Shown here: positions 18,645 to 30,128 of the stretch, piece after piece | Layout: each line of letters begins with the position of its first letter | Numbering within the stretch: position 1 is the stretch's first letter | Assembly (NCBI GenBank): GCA_030581615.1 | Contig: JAKTTT010000016.1 | Location: forward strand, 124,001 to 188,000 | Source of the DNA: Alloascoidea africana | Lineage: Eukaryota; Ascomycota; Alloascoideomycetes; Alloascoideales; Alloascoideaceae | DNA: 64,000 nt | Direction of reading: 5' to 3' | Notes under the pieces: model-generated | Told to the model about the DNA's origin: nothing | The model's input: the letters and a program-made list of their open reading frames with translations, nothing else | The model's database searches: none | Position numbers and translations under genes: made by a program

Positions 18645-20678
18645 TTTATTTTGACTACAGCTGAAACTGATAAATGAAAAGAGCGTTTAAATGTAGGTAT
18701 CAGTTTAAAATGAAATAAGAAGGTTGAAAGACCAGCAAAGACCAGCTTTGAACGAGTGAACTTGGAGAGCTAGTTTAAAGAGGGAAAGAAAGGTATATGT
18801 TTTTTTTGCAAAAGTTAATGGGAAATGAAGGCTTTAAATGTTTTTTTTCGCGCCTCTTTATAAACAGACCGATAAAAATCGGTTTATTCAGGTTCTTATT
18901 TGAAGCTAGAATTAAAGGCAAGAAAAGTAGGTCCAAAGCACGCATTGGCACAGCCCTTATTGCCTTTAGAAACATATGAAACTGCTTTCATTTCTTCAGC
19001 CGTGTTGGTCTTGGAATTGTTGTGGTTTGGGCTTAAGAGAAATGATCACTTAAAATAATAGAGGACTTGTATGCAGGAAAAGGAATACTTCGGGATACTT
19101 GCAGCACCCGACAAAACTTGGATAAGCTGGTTAAAGCTCTAAACCGGCAGGTTAAAATGGAAATTTGATGATTCAATGTAAGAAATCCAAGGAGGAAATT
19201 CTCTACAGAAGAACCCAAATAGAGTAGTAACGATTATTAAGTGAGCAGAGATTATTCTGAATACAACTTACTTCTTGAACTTTTCGCATTCTTTTTCCAT
19301 TAAATCCAGTTTTCCCGAATAAAAGAGTTCTCCTCTTCCTCAGAATCTACATCTCCTCCAACCCTTGAGTCTTTGGCAAATGAAAACAAGGCCTAACTGT
19401 CATGCAGTACTCGCCATAGGTCGACTAAAGAAAAACTCACTAGAACTCAGAGAAATAAAAGGTTCAGTTAAGGATTTTAAGATATAATTTGTTATTATCA
19501 AACCTGCCACTTAAGTGAGGTTCACCAGCAAGCGTCGCATCATCCCCACTGCTTGCTTCACAAGACCCCGCCCTAGGTTCGGCCAAGTCGCCAATTCAGA
19601 TCTCAACCAAAAGTTATCTTTCAAGCTCTAGGTCCTAGCATAGCATTGAATGAGATCAAGAGTTGGTGGAGATGTAGATTCTGAAAAAGAGAAGCAAACC
19701 TCTGTTATCCAGGTAAACAGAACATTTAGTAAAAAAGAATGCAAGAAATCCAAGAAGGAAGTTGAATACAGTACAATCCTAATGGAGTAGTAATGATTCA
19801 GTAAGCAGGGAAGATAGAAAACCTGATTTGGCAGTTTATTGGAAAATTCGATGCAAGTTTCCTTGTAGGGAAACAGTCCTTGACCTAGTTCCTTGAGACT
19901 TTAACCAAGAGCCTTTTTTATGGGTCATTTCTTCCCAGCATTTCTCAAAAAGCCCCGAAGCCTTAAAACATGTTGCGTGCCCAAAGCAAATCGTAACGCG
20001 AAACAGCTGATAATATGTTGGTTTTAGTTGACGCATAACTGCGTATGTGATGTTATATAAGCAATGCGGTCAGCGTCTCGCAAATGCTGTGCAAGTCTGA
20101 GTTGTAAAACACGACATACAAGACGCCTATTATCCTAGTCAGGAAGAAACATCTTCTCAAAGTCATTTATCAGTTAATTATAAAATCTGGATTGTGTCGT
20201 GTTTGAAGTAAAAAATATTGTTCACGGATATGTTATTCGCCTGTCTCACTCTAAAATGTTAACCTACTCTCGGTTTTGGCCGTTACAACCGCCGAACCGC
20301 CCTTTTTACATGGGTTAAGATTTAAAAGAGTCCCAAAGTTTGGTCTTTAAATTCTTTATGTTAAATGGGGTTTACTTGTTGCCGGAGATGGCAATTCTTC
20401 AAAAATCTGAAGGCAATATATCATGGCAAATAGGCTCCTATTGAATTCTATTTCTATATATCCCGTATGAATTAAAAGTGATTGGACATTTGAAAATAAG
20501 AACAGTATTAGAGCATGTCTCTGGCCGCAAACGTACACTAAACTACAAGCTCGCAATTAATTGAACAAGATCCAGGGTCTAACAACTTTACCAAGCCGCT
20601 AGGATGATAATGCTATTTTCGCTTTGGATTCCGAATCCAGTTTCGAGTGATTTCATTATCGTGAAGAAGAAAACAGTC
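18645..20678. other. Gene desert, left part
   Basis: About 2 kb without a convincing gene. Small ORFs lack motifs. Folded repeat fragments at 19175-19815 are described separately. An ACCACCACCACCATCACCAC tract nearby belongs to the transposon end further right. Confidence 0.5.
19175..19815. repeat. Folded repeat cluster (direct and inverted copies)
   Basis: Bases 19181-19250 resemble 19742-19812 in direct orientation (AAGAAATCCAAG.AGGAA... GAGTAGTAA.GATT). Bases 19262-19370 match the reverse complement of about 19650-19765 (CAGAATCTACATCTCC.CCAAC). The arms are diverged (roughly 75-85% by eye). The arrangement suggests an old foldback or decayed mobile element of unknown family. I see no coding capacity. 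Confidence 0.45.
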
Positions 20679-20680
20679 TA

Positions 20681-20913
20681 CTGTACCCCGCAGAATGATT
20701 GTATGCATCTTTTTTTTGATTCTTTGAACCACCACCACCATCACCACATCATTTCTATGGCCAGGAATTTGCTTTTAGTCGGATAATGCAATCTAGAGAT
20801 CTAAGATCATGCTTCAGTAAAACCTGGAGTGTATTTGGTGCTCAGTGGTGACTAGTGCAAGGCCGAATGCTTTTTCGAGCAAATGATCATTGTGCGGCGG
20901 CACAAAAACTATT
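20681..20913 (+). repeat. Left terminal inverted repeat of the Tc1/mariner element
   Basis: Starts CTGTACCCCGCAGAATG just inside a TA. It pairs with 22518-22296 and includes the shared blocks TTTAGTCGGATAATGCAATC and CAGTGGTGACTAGTGCAAGG. Confidence 0.85.
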
Positions 20914-22295
20914 AAATCCAACTAAATATGCTAATCTATAAATTTTTTTCTAGTTATTCATTCTCCACTGTTTCTGGTGGAAAATTAGGATATGTATAAT
21001 CATGTCAAAAGATTCCTTGTTTTTTTCTTTCGAGGGCAATCATTGAGACCTATACCCGATTCTGTGTAGAAATCAATGTTTTTTCATCCGGAAAATGATT
21101 TGATTTCAAGAGGTATGTGTTATAAAGCTGGTGTGTCACAATGTCCTTGGTCAAGTATTGCAATACATTCAAAGTTTAGGGTTGGAAAGCTAACAAGTGG
21201 TAGAACATCAATCCTTTCTTTCTTCCATCTCAAACTGGCAGCAAGACTTCTCAATTTTAGAAAACAGAAGAAACTGCTTAGGTTCAGAGAATCAGTTTTA
21301 ATTGCACTTTCAATAATGTACCTTCTTACCCATTGTTTTGTTGTCTTATGTGGTACCGCCTAGGTTCGAGGATTTTAAAAAAGGGACCGTTATCAAGCCC
21401 ACATCACAAGGCAATACCAGGCATTGCGGAAAAAGCTAAAATTTGACCAATTGGCAACTTAAAAAAGTGATGTGGTCAGAAGAGTCGATAAATAACAAAC
21501 TGCCTATAGATGGAAAAAATTGGTACCACGTATGGAAAGGAAAAATAGACTGTTAAATGCTAATGAATCATATACTTGATCCATCTAGTATCTTCTCGAG
21601 GACCATAAGAATCGGTCTTCTATTGACATGGTCACCAGTGACCTGAGGATTATCGGATTATAGAACACCTTTTAATCTCCTTAGTTGCCATTTATATAAA
21701 GACCACTTTTCTTTCCTCTAGTGAAGAAGATCAAGTTCTAATAGATTATTAGTGATTCTTAGTTATCTGACTCACTATAAACTCTACAGAGAACAACAGA
21801 GTTCTACAATATAGTGTATCAGAATTTGAGATATGGTGGTTCAACCACGATCTGAAGCCTTCTACTGTACGGAGAAGTTTGTCTCCACTAGAGGTTTTAA
21901 AATAGTTTCATTAGTATTTTGGATGAGAATCTGTCAGGTTTTCTAATGTACAGAGGGAAAAAGTAGGAAATGTCGTTTTGCCAAAAAAAAAAAGGTCTCA
22001 ATAGAACCACAAAAAAGAATAATTCAAATTAACGGATTTTAAATGATACGAAGGTCGTCCCAGTTTCCTGGTTTAAACCCAATCGAGAATTGTTTGCTAT
22101 TCCGAATGGCTAAATTTTGTGGGCATTCAGAGCCACCTTCTCGAATCATCAAACTTCAAGCAAGAATTGGCCACGTTTTAAAAGCCATTTCATCGTTTTT
22201 ACCAGTGTTTGATTAAGATCAAAGATAATTGATAATGCTTTATAGGAAATTTGAAGTTGTGCTGGTTGTTCAAGAGATCGATACATCACATTATA

Positions 22296-22518
22296 ATTTT
22301 TGTTCTGCAACACAATGATCATTTGCTCGAAAAAACATTCGGCCTTGCACTAGTCACCACTGAGCGCCAAATATACTCCAAATTTTACTGAAGCATGATC
22401 TTAGATCTCTAGATTGCATTATCCGACTAAAAGCAAATTCCTGGCCATAGAAATGATGTGGCGATGGTGCTGGTTCAAAGAATCAAAAAAATGCATACAA
22501 TCATTCTCCAGGGTACTC
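22296..22518 (-). repeat. Right terminal inverted repeat of the Tc1/mariner element
   Basis: Read on the minus strand it starts GAGTACCCTGGAGAATG next to a TA, and it matches the left arm over its whole length with scattered substitutions. Confidence 0.85.
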
Positions 22519-22520
22519 TA

Positions 22521-22982
22521 CACTACTTCCAATTCCCAACACAATCATGGAAATAGTAAAAAACATGCCCATTCTTTTATCAACCTTTCCATCATCTTTT
22601 TCCAAATAAAACTTGTTTTGCTAATCTGTAGTTCACGAACAGTATTTAGAAATACCGGAAACATGCTTTAATGAACATAATCATCACGTGTTCACGAGAG
22701 CCAATCCATCAAAGCATTAGCGAGCCAAATAGATCTGAGGTCAGTTCAACAATATATATATCCACCACACTTTGCGGATCGCGAAAAGAGGCAAGAGAAG
22801 GAGAAAAATAATAGGGAGCTAGGCTTGAGTCTTGCTAGCAGATAAAATAATGGGCAATAGACTGTGATTTGCTCCCAACTAGCACCTTTAGAAATCACAC
22901 TATCAAAAGTACACAAAAAAACCATCATTTGGTTATAAACACTGGGACTCCAAGTGCATGAATTCAGGAGGGAACCGTTCAA
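22521..22982. promoter_or_regulatory. Upstream region of SET9
   Basis: AT-rich 460 bp between the transposon end and the SET9 start. A TATATATAT stretch lies near 22752-22760, about 225 bp before the ATG. No ORF of interest was seen. Confidence 0.4.
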
Positions 22983-25889
22983 ATGCGACAACTGAAAAGT
23001 CAAACAATCTCGTTATATGATGACTTTTTAACTGAAACGTTGATAGATAAGGTATATGTGACCATGTTTGTTAAACAGTGATTAACAGGTGAAGCCCCCC
23101 AACCTAATCAAGAGTTACTAACATTTCTGGGAACACTTGTTCAGGTTTACTACTGGGAAACAATTCGAAAAGTAGGCAGCAAAAAAGTTAAGGAGAGCAT
23201 TCCAACATCAACCATTGTTCCTCTCGTTAAGAAGCACTTGATTGATATGTCGAAATTGTCAACCACAACCTTTGTGGAAGAGTTCCTGGGATTACCCCAG
23301 GTGACAAGTTTTGTGTCAAAGTACGCAAGGTCAGATTTTCTTCTTCAAGAGTTTGAAAAACACACGAAACGATATGCATCGATATACTTGAAAGACTGTA
23401 AATTTGATATTTGTACTACCGATCGATATAGACAAAAGTCGGGACGGGCCGAGGCATGCGTCGTTGCAAGACGACCGCTAAGAGAGAGAGAAAGAGTTAA
23501 TCACTTGACGGCTTGTTTGGTTCAGCTCGATGACAAGGAATCCCACAAATGGGAACGAAGTGACCGAGACTTTTCAATTGTGCAGTTGTATCGCACAAAC
23601 CGTGAGTGTTTGCTATTAGGCCCAGCGAGATTTGTGAACCATGATTGTAATGCAAATGCTAGTATTATTGCAGATGGATCAAAGCTTTCTATAATTACGA
23701 AACGGCCGATCGTCGTAGGGGAAGAAATCACTATTGAGTACTCTCCTGAATATTTTGGGAGAAATAACCGTGAATGTCTATGCTGCACTTGCGAGCGTGA
23801 GAAGAAGGGAGTTTATGCTCCAGAATCTTACTACGAACAGTTGGATTTAAAGCAGAGTAAGCAACCTCCCGATTCAGGTTTAAAGTCTTTGGATGAGCTT
23901 GAGCTGGCTTTGAAACATATTAAGGAAAGAAAACGAAAGGAGAAAGCTTTAAAAAGGCATCTTGATACACCAGATACCAATCCAAGCGAGAGCGGCTTAG
24001 AAGAACAAACTGAGACTGAAACTGTTTTGCTGCAATTTAATCTTCAAGATACCTCCAAAGATAGCAGTGGTGATGAAAGTCAAGGTGAAAAGTACGGAAA
24101 AGATTATGAAGACTCTCAAAGCGAAGAGGATCAACATAGAAGGCAACATCGAAAACGTTCCCGTGCTCAACCTTCAGAGACCTCTGTATGGAAAACAGTG
24201 GGGTTTGAGCCAGCTCAAAGGGCTAATGAGTCTGATGAAGATTTCACAAAACGGAAATACAGGATACTGAACAGCCTTCACAACACGAGGGTTTATAAAA
24301 GAGATTTATCTGAAGTTTATGAATGCGAAAATTGTGGTGTCTATTTCTGTTGTGCATCCCAAGGAGACCGTTTGGTTTATCGGTTCTGTCCCCGATGCAC
24401 AAGACATGTTAGACTATACAGATTGTGGTGGCCCACTATAAAAACCTCCAGAACGAGAGAAGAGCAACAACAGGTAGCAAGTTACCAGTGGATCAATGAT
24501 CTCAAACGAGTTCCAAGATTCACAGTGCTGGAGATGAGTCGAAGGAAAAGAAAACTGAGAAGGTTACAGAAACGTTCACAAATATTGGAAGCAGGGACTT
24601 TTAATTTCGATCTGACTTCGAGAGAAGAATCATATCCTTCTAGCTTTGGTCGAAGAGTAAGAGCCAGGCGCGTGCTTTCTTCTGACGATGAGGACTCAGA
24701 GTCGATACTTAGATCAAGACCCAGACCCAGACTGAGAAGATACGATACACTATCAGCAAGATTTTCGTTTAATTCAGAAGAGGACGAGGAAGAAGAACAG
24801 GAACAGGAACAGGAGCCAGAGCAAGAACAAGATTCTATGAAAGACATTATACAAGCACCCGAAGATTACCGAAGCAAAACAGACAGTTTACCTTCACCGC
24901 GTTCTTCAGACATGTCTTCAGACATGTCTCCTGACCTCTCAGATCTCAGAGGTGGTAGAACCATTAAAGAAGGCCATCTGGTGGATCATACACCATCGCC
25001 GCTTTCTGAAGAGCCTCAAACTCCTCTGATGTCTAAAGTAATTTCATTGAACGGTAAAAACGATGCTGTTCAAGAACATGAAAAAACTGGGGAATCTGCT
25101 GAACAGAGCATTGATCTTGAAAAAAGTATATCCATGTCGGCAAGTAGAACGTTCTCTGGCAGTTCCCGTCTTGCTTTGGACAGTATCGCCCCGAATGCAC
25201 CTGGTTCAGGTTTTGGTACAAGTTCGTTCGATAAAGAACGCCGCCTGCTAAGAGATTTGAAGAGCAAAATGAATGTTAATGATGATGATCTGGTTGTATT
25301 GGACTCAGGGCCAAATAACTCAGTAGCAAAGGCTCCTCCAATTGCATCACGAACTTCTAATGGTTCAGCCTCAAAGCGGATGGTTATCGATCTGGATCCC
25401 GTGGAGATAAGCAAAGAAGACACTCCAAACCGCAAGAACGTAATTTGCATTGATATGGGCGAAGAATCTGGGCGATCTCCTTCTCCTGATCTCATGGTGG
25501 TGGAAAAGTTTCCAAATAATGTGAAGAACGACATGGCTGTTCAACGCATACCAGAGCTAGGAAACCGGCCACAACACAGTAAACCGGCTCAACAACCTTC
25601 ATCAACTCCTAAGGGCAATATTAACAAAAGAGTTGGAACTAATGAAGGCCAGGGCATTACACAGAAGAAAGAACTTGTAGTGATTGATGATTCAGATGAG
25701 GAGGACATTCGCGCCATTGAAAATCCTCAGAAATTGCTCCTGCCGACGCCCACACATAAAAGCATTACTCAAAAACAGGAACAATCAGCGCCTAGCGCTC
25801 CTTCTCAAAAGAAGTTACCATCTCACGCTTTATCTACCCAGTCCCGACCACCCCAACAGTGGTCTCCAATAAACCGGCCTCATCATTAA
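22983..25889 (+). CDS. SET9: Histone H4-K20 methyltransferase, SET9/KMT5 family
   Basis: Two exons: 22983-23051 and 23145-25889, with a GTATAT donor and TACTAAC branch at 23116-23122. The product is 937 aa. S. pombe Set9 methylates H4K20 and recruits Crb2 to damaged DNA. Exon 1 gives MRQLKSQTISLYDDFLTETLIDK, which continues across the splice as VYYWETIRK, the usual N-terminus of this family. The SET core has RFVNHDCNANA and EEITIEYSPEYFG, then the post-SET cysteines CLCCTC. A second Cys cluster (CENCGVYFCC...FCPRC) with RLYRLWWP follows, as in filamentous-fungal Set9 proteins. The last 450 residues are disordered and charged, with Glu/Gln and Arg-Pro tracts and SIM-like VVIDDSDEED and VICIDMG patches. 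Confidence 0.9.
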
Positions 25890-27212
25890 ACATTCCACCG
25901 AGCTTCGCCCACTAGCACTAATTACTTTGATGCTTTCTAAAGACGGTTTGTACCTATTTCTTGGTCTCACCATGACTATTTTGATCCATTCAGTTTGAAT
26001 TTGGATGACTCTACAGATTTCAAGTTAAAAACATCTATTATTTTTCTGTCATTCAAGTTACACCTTAACTTGTCGATTTTTACCTTTGGAATATATGCTT
26101 ACAGATAAAGCTGAGGAGATTTAGATGAGATGCTGGCGCATTGGTGACCTAATAATATATAGATTTTACTATACTCTTGGCGGCACCTGTGTTAATGATA
26201 TGAGGCATTTGAGTCTGGATTGGCTCATCTGTAAATTGAGACCATGAGAAGTGTGTGTCATTGAAATTATACAACAGAAAAAGCTCACAGTAGATATACT
26301 ACAAGCACCTCCAATACTCCAATTGCATTATCAAGGCTTGCCTTTCACTGTGACAGATCAGGATAACTATGGTCAATATCGACCCATCTCCAAGAAACCA
26401 GAGCATAACAAGTGTTAATGCATCTTGTTAACGGGCCGTTGCGATGGTCACTATCGCTGCGGGTGGATCCTGCTTGTAAAACTAGTTCCAAATGCCTTGT
26501 ATTGTAAAGATATTGTAGAATGCAGCATAGTCTGCGGTCTAGTTCCTCTGAGGCAACATTTGCAAACCGTGCGAGGTATGTAACGTGAAAGCTAACATCC
26601 GGCCTGCTGGAATTAGTTAAATAGATTTAAGCAGCTCCTCGATATTGAAGGCATTCATGGGGAGCTCTTTCCTTAAAACACATCCAACTTGGCCTATGTA
26701 ATTGATGCATCTGCGAACCGAACGGTGGATGAAACTAGATCACTCCAACCACGTCGAAAGTCTTATGGACAAGTTCAAAATCCAGGTAGATACATCAATT
26801 ACAGAGATCAAGTTGGAACGCCTTCAATGTCAGGAGCTGGATCTATGACGCCAATAGGGTTAGAGAGATCAATTACTTATTCATTTGCAGCAACTTTGAT
26901 CACAAACAAGAACTCTCGAGCAAGAGTCGTAATCTTTCGGTTTAAGGGTAGAGTATAAAAAACTTTAGCGAAAGAGATTTCGACTGAACATGAGGTCATT
27001 GTAGCGATTAAAAACTCTACAAGATGAATGGCAAAATCAGAAACATTTTTTAAGCCCGACAACATAGATAGATAGATAGAACATTAGAAAAATTACTCCC
27101 TAGAGAGCCATATATTGGCACCGTAAACATTGCCCTTCTGCATAAGCTTGAAATCAACACAAGAATAAGAACAAATCATCTTCCAACCGTATATACAAAT
27201 CAAACATTCGTT
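25890..27212. other. Convergent intergenic region, no supported gene
   Basis: A 1.3-kb stretch between SET9 (+) and the DUF4112 gene (-). ORF 26689-26958 (+, 89 aa) has balanced composition but no recognisable motif. A GATAGATAGATA tetramer repeat lies at 27067-27079. No RNA gene was seen. Confidence 0.5.
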
Positions 27213-28200
27213 TTACCAAGCCGGAGGTGGAGGTTTCTGGGCTGTTGTTGCATTTTCCTTTTGGGTTTGAACACGTCCAGACGTGGCTCCTGTAGATGCC
27301 TCATCTCGATATTTCTCAACTGGTTGGAATGGTCCCTGTTCAATATCAGTGCCTGGAGCCCCATTAGTCCCGCTCGCGTGCTTCTTTTTCAGATGCTTTT
27401 CCAAGATGAGATAATTCCTTGTGTTACATTTATAGGCGATGTTAATAAGATCTCCAACGATGGGAATCAACCCGAGTGTAAAATCAACAGCAACGTTCGA
27501 CATCATTTCGGCTTCCAAATGGTGGGGAAGACCACCTTCAATCTTCCTTGCCTTTTTGATAAGGAGCAAAGCCAGAAAGACGGCGATTATATCGCCCACG
27601 CTTCAAGATATCATGTTAATACAACTGCGAGATCAAAGATGAATGAAAGCGATTTGGTAACACTTAGGAAGTTGTGCTGTGCTCAGTCAATGGCGGTACC
27701 CACTGATCTGATGCAAACAGATTCGAATTACTTACACAGGAATGATTCCAATGACACCGGCCCAGCCCAGAGAGCATCCACAGCAGCAGGATAAGGACTG
27801 ATCGAGACAGTAAGCCTTGCTCCTGACTTTTTTCAAGATTTTGAGATCGTGCTTGGGGATGCCCTCAGGCAACTTCTTCCTTCGCATCTTGGGCTTCTTC
27901 TTTGGTTGCTCCTGGTGCGCCCCAGGAGCTGACGAGGTCGAGGACGGATTGGTTCCACTTTGACCAGGGACCTAAAGCCACAAAAGGAGCATGAGCTTTC
28001 CATTTCTACATGGTTGTCATTCTTGATTTGGAATGATGCCTATTGTTTACTTACCTCCTCATAGTACGGGTCTTCACCCTTGAAAAGATCGAGCTTATTG
28101 CCAAGGGCCTGAATACATAACGTTAGGAACCCCATAGCCTGTTGGATCTATTCATCTCTCTTACCTTTCCGAGGACCCATACACCGACTCTGGCTGCCAT
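27213..28200 (-). CDS. DUF4112-like membrane protein with frame discontinuity
   Basis: Four exons: 28200-28165, 28108-28055, 27971-27737 and 27600-27213, all with good donors (GTAAGA, GTAAGT, GTAAGT). The protein begins MAARVGVWVLGK, then a KKKPKMRRKK basic stretch and AYCLDQSL. The family core follows (GWAGVIGIIPVVGD, then FTLGLIPIVGDLINI), with two hydrophobic hairpins. DUF4112 proteins are small fungal and bacterial membrane proteins of unknown role. Exon lengths sum to 713 nt, one short of a whole number of codons. The frame holding AYCLDQS and the frame holding GWAGVIG differ by one base near 27780, in a TGCTGCTG run. Using a GTGTAA donor two bases earlier (27738) keeps one frame open but loses the conserved GWAGVIG text. 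It may be a frameshifted allele, a sequence error or a compensating splice shift. Confidence 0.65.
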
Positions 28201-28244
28201 TGTTTTAGGTTTTGTGCACTGAAACGGCGGTAGAGGAAAAGGAG

Positions 28245-28275
28245 AAAGGGAAGAAAGAAAGAAAGAAAGAAAAGG
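28245..28275. repeat. GAAA tetranucleotide microsatellite
   Basis: Purine-only GAAA/GAAAG repeats in the 190-bp gap between the DUF4112 gene start and the acid phosphatase stop. Confidence 0.7.
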
Positions 28276-28391
28276 CCGGGGCGGGCCCTTACCTTTCTTT
28301 CTCTCACCGGTACGAAACACTTCTAACAATAGTACTAACGCCACGAATACGATATCTGTTACAAACAAAGTCCAACTTTTCGATTTCTATT

Positions 28392-29801
28392 CTAGTTATT
28401 GTCAAAAGTAACGTTCCAGTTCCAGTAGAAGGTAAGCTCGTGTGGAACACCACTGTCCAGGCCACACGAGTCGGCGTAGTCCCGACCCTGCATCTCGGCC
28501 TCCAGAAGACTGAGATAGTCCTCCAGGGGACACGAGAAGCCCGGGCCGTTGTTGCACGAGGGCATTGGGATGACGGCGTCGTTGAGATTGTATCTCACGA
28601 AGACAGACCCGTCGCCGTCCGTGGAGCCACAGGAAAGCCTCTCGATCAGAAAGCGCGCTCCCATGGGCACAATCCAGTTCGAATGCCAGGTATCGCGGAA
28701 TTCCACGCGGTCCAGCGGCAGCGGTTTGGAAGGATTCAGGTATCCAAGCCCGGCCGTCAACAGCAGCAGATTGGTATCGTGGAAGAAGTTGAAGAAGAGC
28801 GAGCCCGCGCCGGGGCCCTGCCGGAGAAGAGCGTTGGTCGCGTTGATCAGGGGCGCCGAGACGACACTGGCCAAGGAGTTGCCGGGTCCCTTGGAGTAGT
28901 AGATTTCCGCGTCCTGGTGGTATCCGAACCAGACCCAGTCTGTGGGCGAGAAGAGGTCGCAGTAGCGAGAAGCTCCCAGGGCGCTGAGCTCAAAGAGACA
29001 CATGCTGAACAGGTCCTTCACGTCTTTCTTTCGCAGGTCCACGCCGGGAGAGGCCTCGTTCAGCCGGTCTCTGATTTCGGAAAGGTAGCTATCGTCGAAC
29101 CCGTCTATCAGAGCATCGTTTTCGGACGAATTGAAGCGAGGACACGACTTTTCCAGCGTGAGCGAGTTGGCCCCGGCCTGTTCTTGCTCCGACAGCACCT
29201 GGACCGAAGCCAAAGAGGAATAGTCCCGTCCAAAAAACCCACGGCCAAAGTACTGGGCAGTCTCAATCACCCGCTGGCTGTCAGAGGCGTAAATTGGAAT
29301 CACCGAGCTGTTGTCCTCGCGTAGATGGCCGTACCGCACTGCAAACTCGGAGCCAAGCTTGAAGGCATCGGCCCACCCGCTATAGGGCCCGCTGGTGGTT
29401 TCGAGACCCAGCAGCGACATGTCTGAGATCCAGAACGGGTAGTCCTCCTCGTTCACGAACCCCAGTGGGCCCTCGCGAGTCTTTCCAGCAATTCGGTCGT
29501 AGACCTTTTTGTACTTTTGGCCCTTGTCTTCTGTGGGGTATCGTTCACCGTGTCGAGCAAAAAGATGGACCTGGTCCACTTTGCAGTTTGGAGGAGCAGC
29601 TGGATCCACTCCAAACCCATTGTAGCTGACGTAGGGTCCCGATCGACCTTGGAACCTGAGAATACTGTACTGGTCATTGGCACTTTGGGAGAGAACAGAC
29701 TGTGTGCGTCCTGTGGAAAAGGATGGTGATCCCAGTGGTAAACTCTCAACGGTTACCAGCGACGACAAAATAGCCAGAGAAACAGATGAAATGATTCTCA
29801 T
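28392..29801 (-). CDS. Secreted histidine acid phosphatase (Pho5/phytase type)
   Basis: A 469-aa protein from ATG 29801-29799. It has a signal peptide (MRIISSVSLAILSSLVTVES). The phosphate-binding motif RHGERYPT (residues 83-90) contains the nucleophilic His84, and HDTNLL near residue 330 carries the proton-donor HD pair. Several Cys match the disulfides of yeast acid phosphatases (SCPRFN, RLSCGS, CNNGPGFSC), and Asn-X-Ser/Thr sites suggest N-glycosylation. These enzymes release phosphate from organic esters in the periplasm. A CACGTG site 317 bp upstream is a candidate Pho4 site, so regulation by phosphate is likely but inferred. Codon choice is GC-richer than that of its neighbours. Confidence 0.93.
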   Translation of the reverse strand: MRIISSVSLAILSSLVTVESLPLGSPSFSTGRTQSVLSQSANDQYSILRFQGRSGPYVSYNGFGVDPAAPPNCKVDQVHLFARHGERYPTEDKGQKYKKVYDRIAGKTREGPLGFVNEEDYPFWISDMSLLGLETTSGPYSGWADAFKLGSEFAVRYGHLREDNSSVIPIYASDSQRVIETAQYFGRGFFGRDYSSLASVQVLSEQEQAGANSLTLEKSCPRFNSSENDALIDGFDDSYLSEIRDRLNEASPGVDLRKKDVKDLFSMCLFELSALGASRYCDLFSPTDWVWFGYHQDAEIYYSKGPGNSLASVVSAPLINATNALLRQGPGAGSLFFNFFHDTNLLLLTAGLGYLNPSKPLPLDRVEFRDTWHSNWIVPMGARFLIERLSCGSTDGDGSVFVRYNLNDAVIPMPSCNNGPGFSCPLEDYLSLLEAEMQGRDYADSCGLDSGVPHELTFYWNWNVTFDNN

Positions 29802-30117
29802 TGTTCCCACTTATCCGCTCAGCTCCGGAAGATTGGAATAGTTGAAGTAAGAGGTAAGAAGGAGATCAAAAAGAGAAAAGCAAAAAATGTGCCAGGAGAG
29901 GTAAATAAGTTACGGTTCTTAGTGACCTCAGTACCGTAGCCAAACATCCCATTTTGAAGAGCAAAACAACGCCCAACAAGCCAATTGGTTCAAAACAACA
30001 AACAAGAAGGGATATTTCACTAGTGTTTGTTTTTCTCATATCGTTTTAAGAATGCTGTCCCCCTGTCCGGTCGCTCAAGGTCTGAGATGAAGACGGTCTC
30101 TGGCATTGATCGTGGGG

Positions 30118-30123
30118 CACGTG
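30118..30123. promoter_or_regulatory. CACGTG E-box upstream of acid phosphatase
   Basis: CACGTGG context, a core Pho4-type site, 317 bp before the phosphatase ATG. Pho4 activates PHO5-like genes in S. cerevisiae. The link here is inference from position. Confidence 0.5.
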
Positions 30124-30128
30124 GAACA

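Larger units (their letters stand above)
20681..22518 (+). mobile_element. Tc1/mariner-type DNA transposon, decayed
   Basis: A 1838-bp element with long terminal inverted repeats (20681-20913 and 22296-22518), over 90% identical by eye. TA dinucleotides flank both ends (20679-20680 and 22519-22520), as expected for this superfamily. Remnants of a transposase lie in the plus orientation: an N-terminal helix-turn-helix-like stretch (ORF 21076-21363), WQLKKVMWSEES at about 21452-21487 (matching the W..V.WSDES block around a catalytic Asp, here Glu), and QFPGLNPIEN at 22061-22090 (the family's PxLNPIEN block), ending at TAA 22214. The pieces are in different frames with stops between them, so the element cannot make its own transposase. 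It looks like a dead copy whose ends are better preserved than its gene. Confidence 0.8.

Noticed and set aside
26689-26958. 89-codon ORF, first suspected to be a retroelement remnant
   Set aside because: No gag, integrase or reverse-transcriptase motif could be placed, and no flanking repeat was seen.
28212-29324. 370-codon open frame on the plus strand
   Set aside because: Antisense shadow of the GC-rich acid phosphatase gene. Arg/Val-rich nonsense with no domain.
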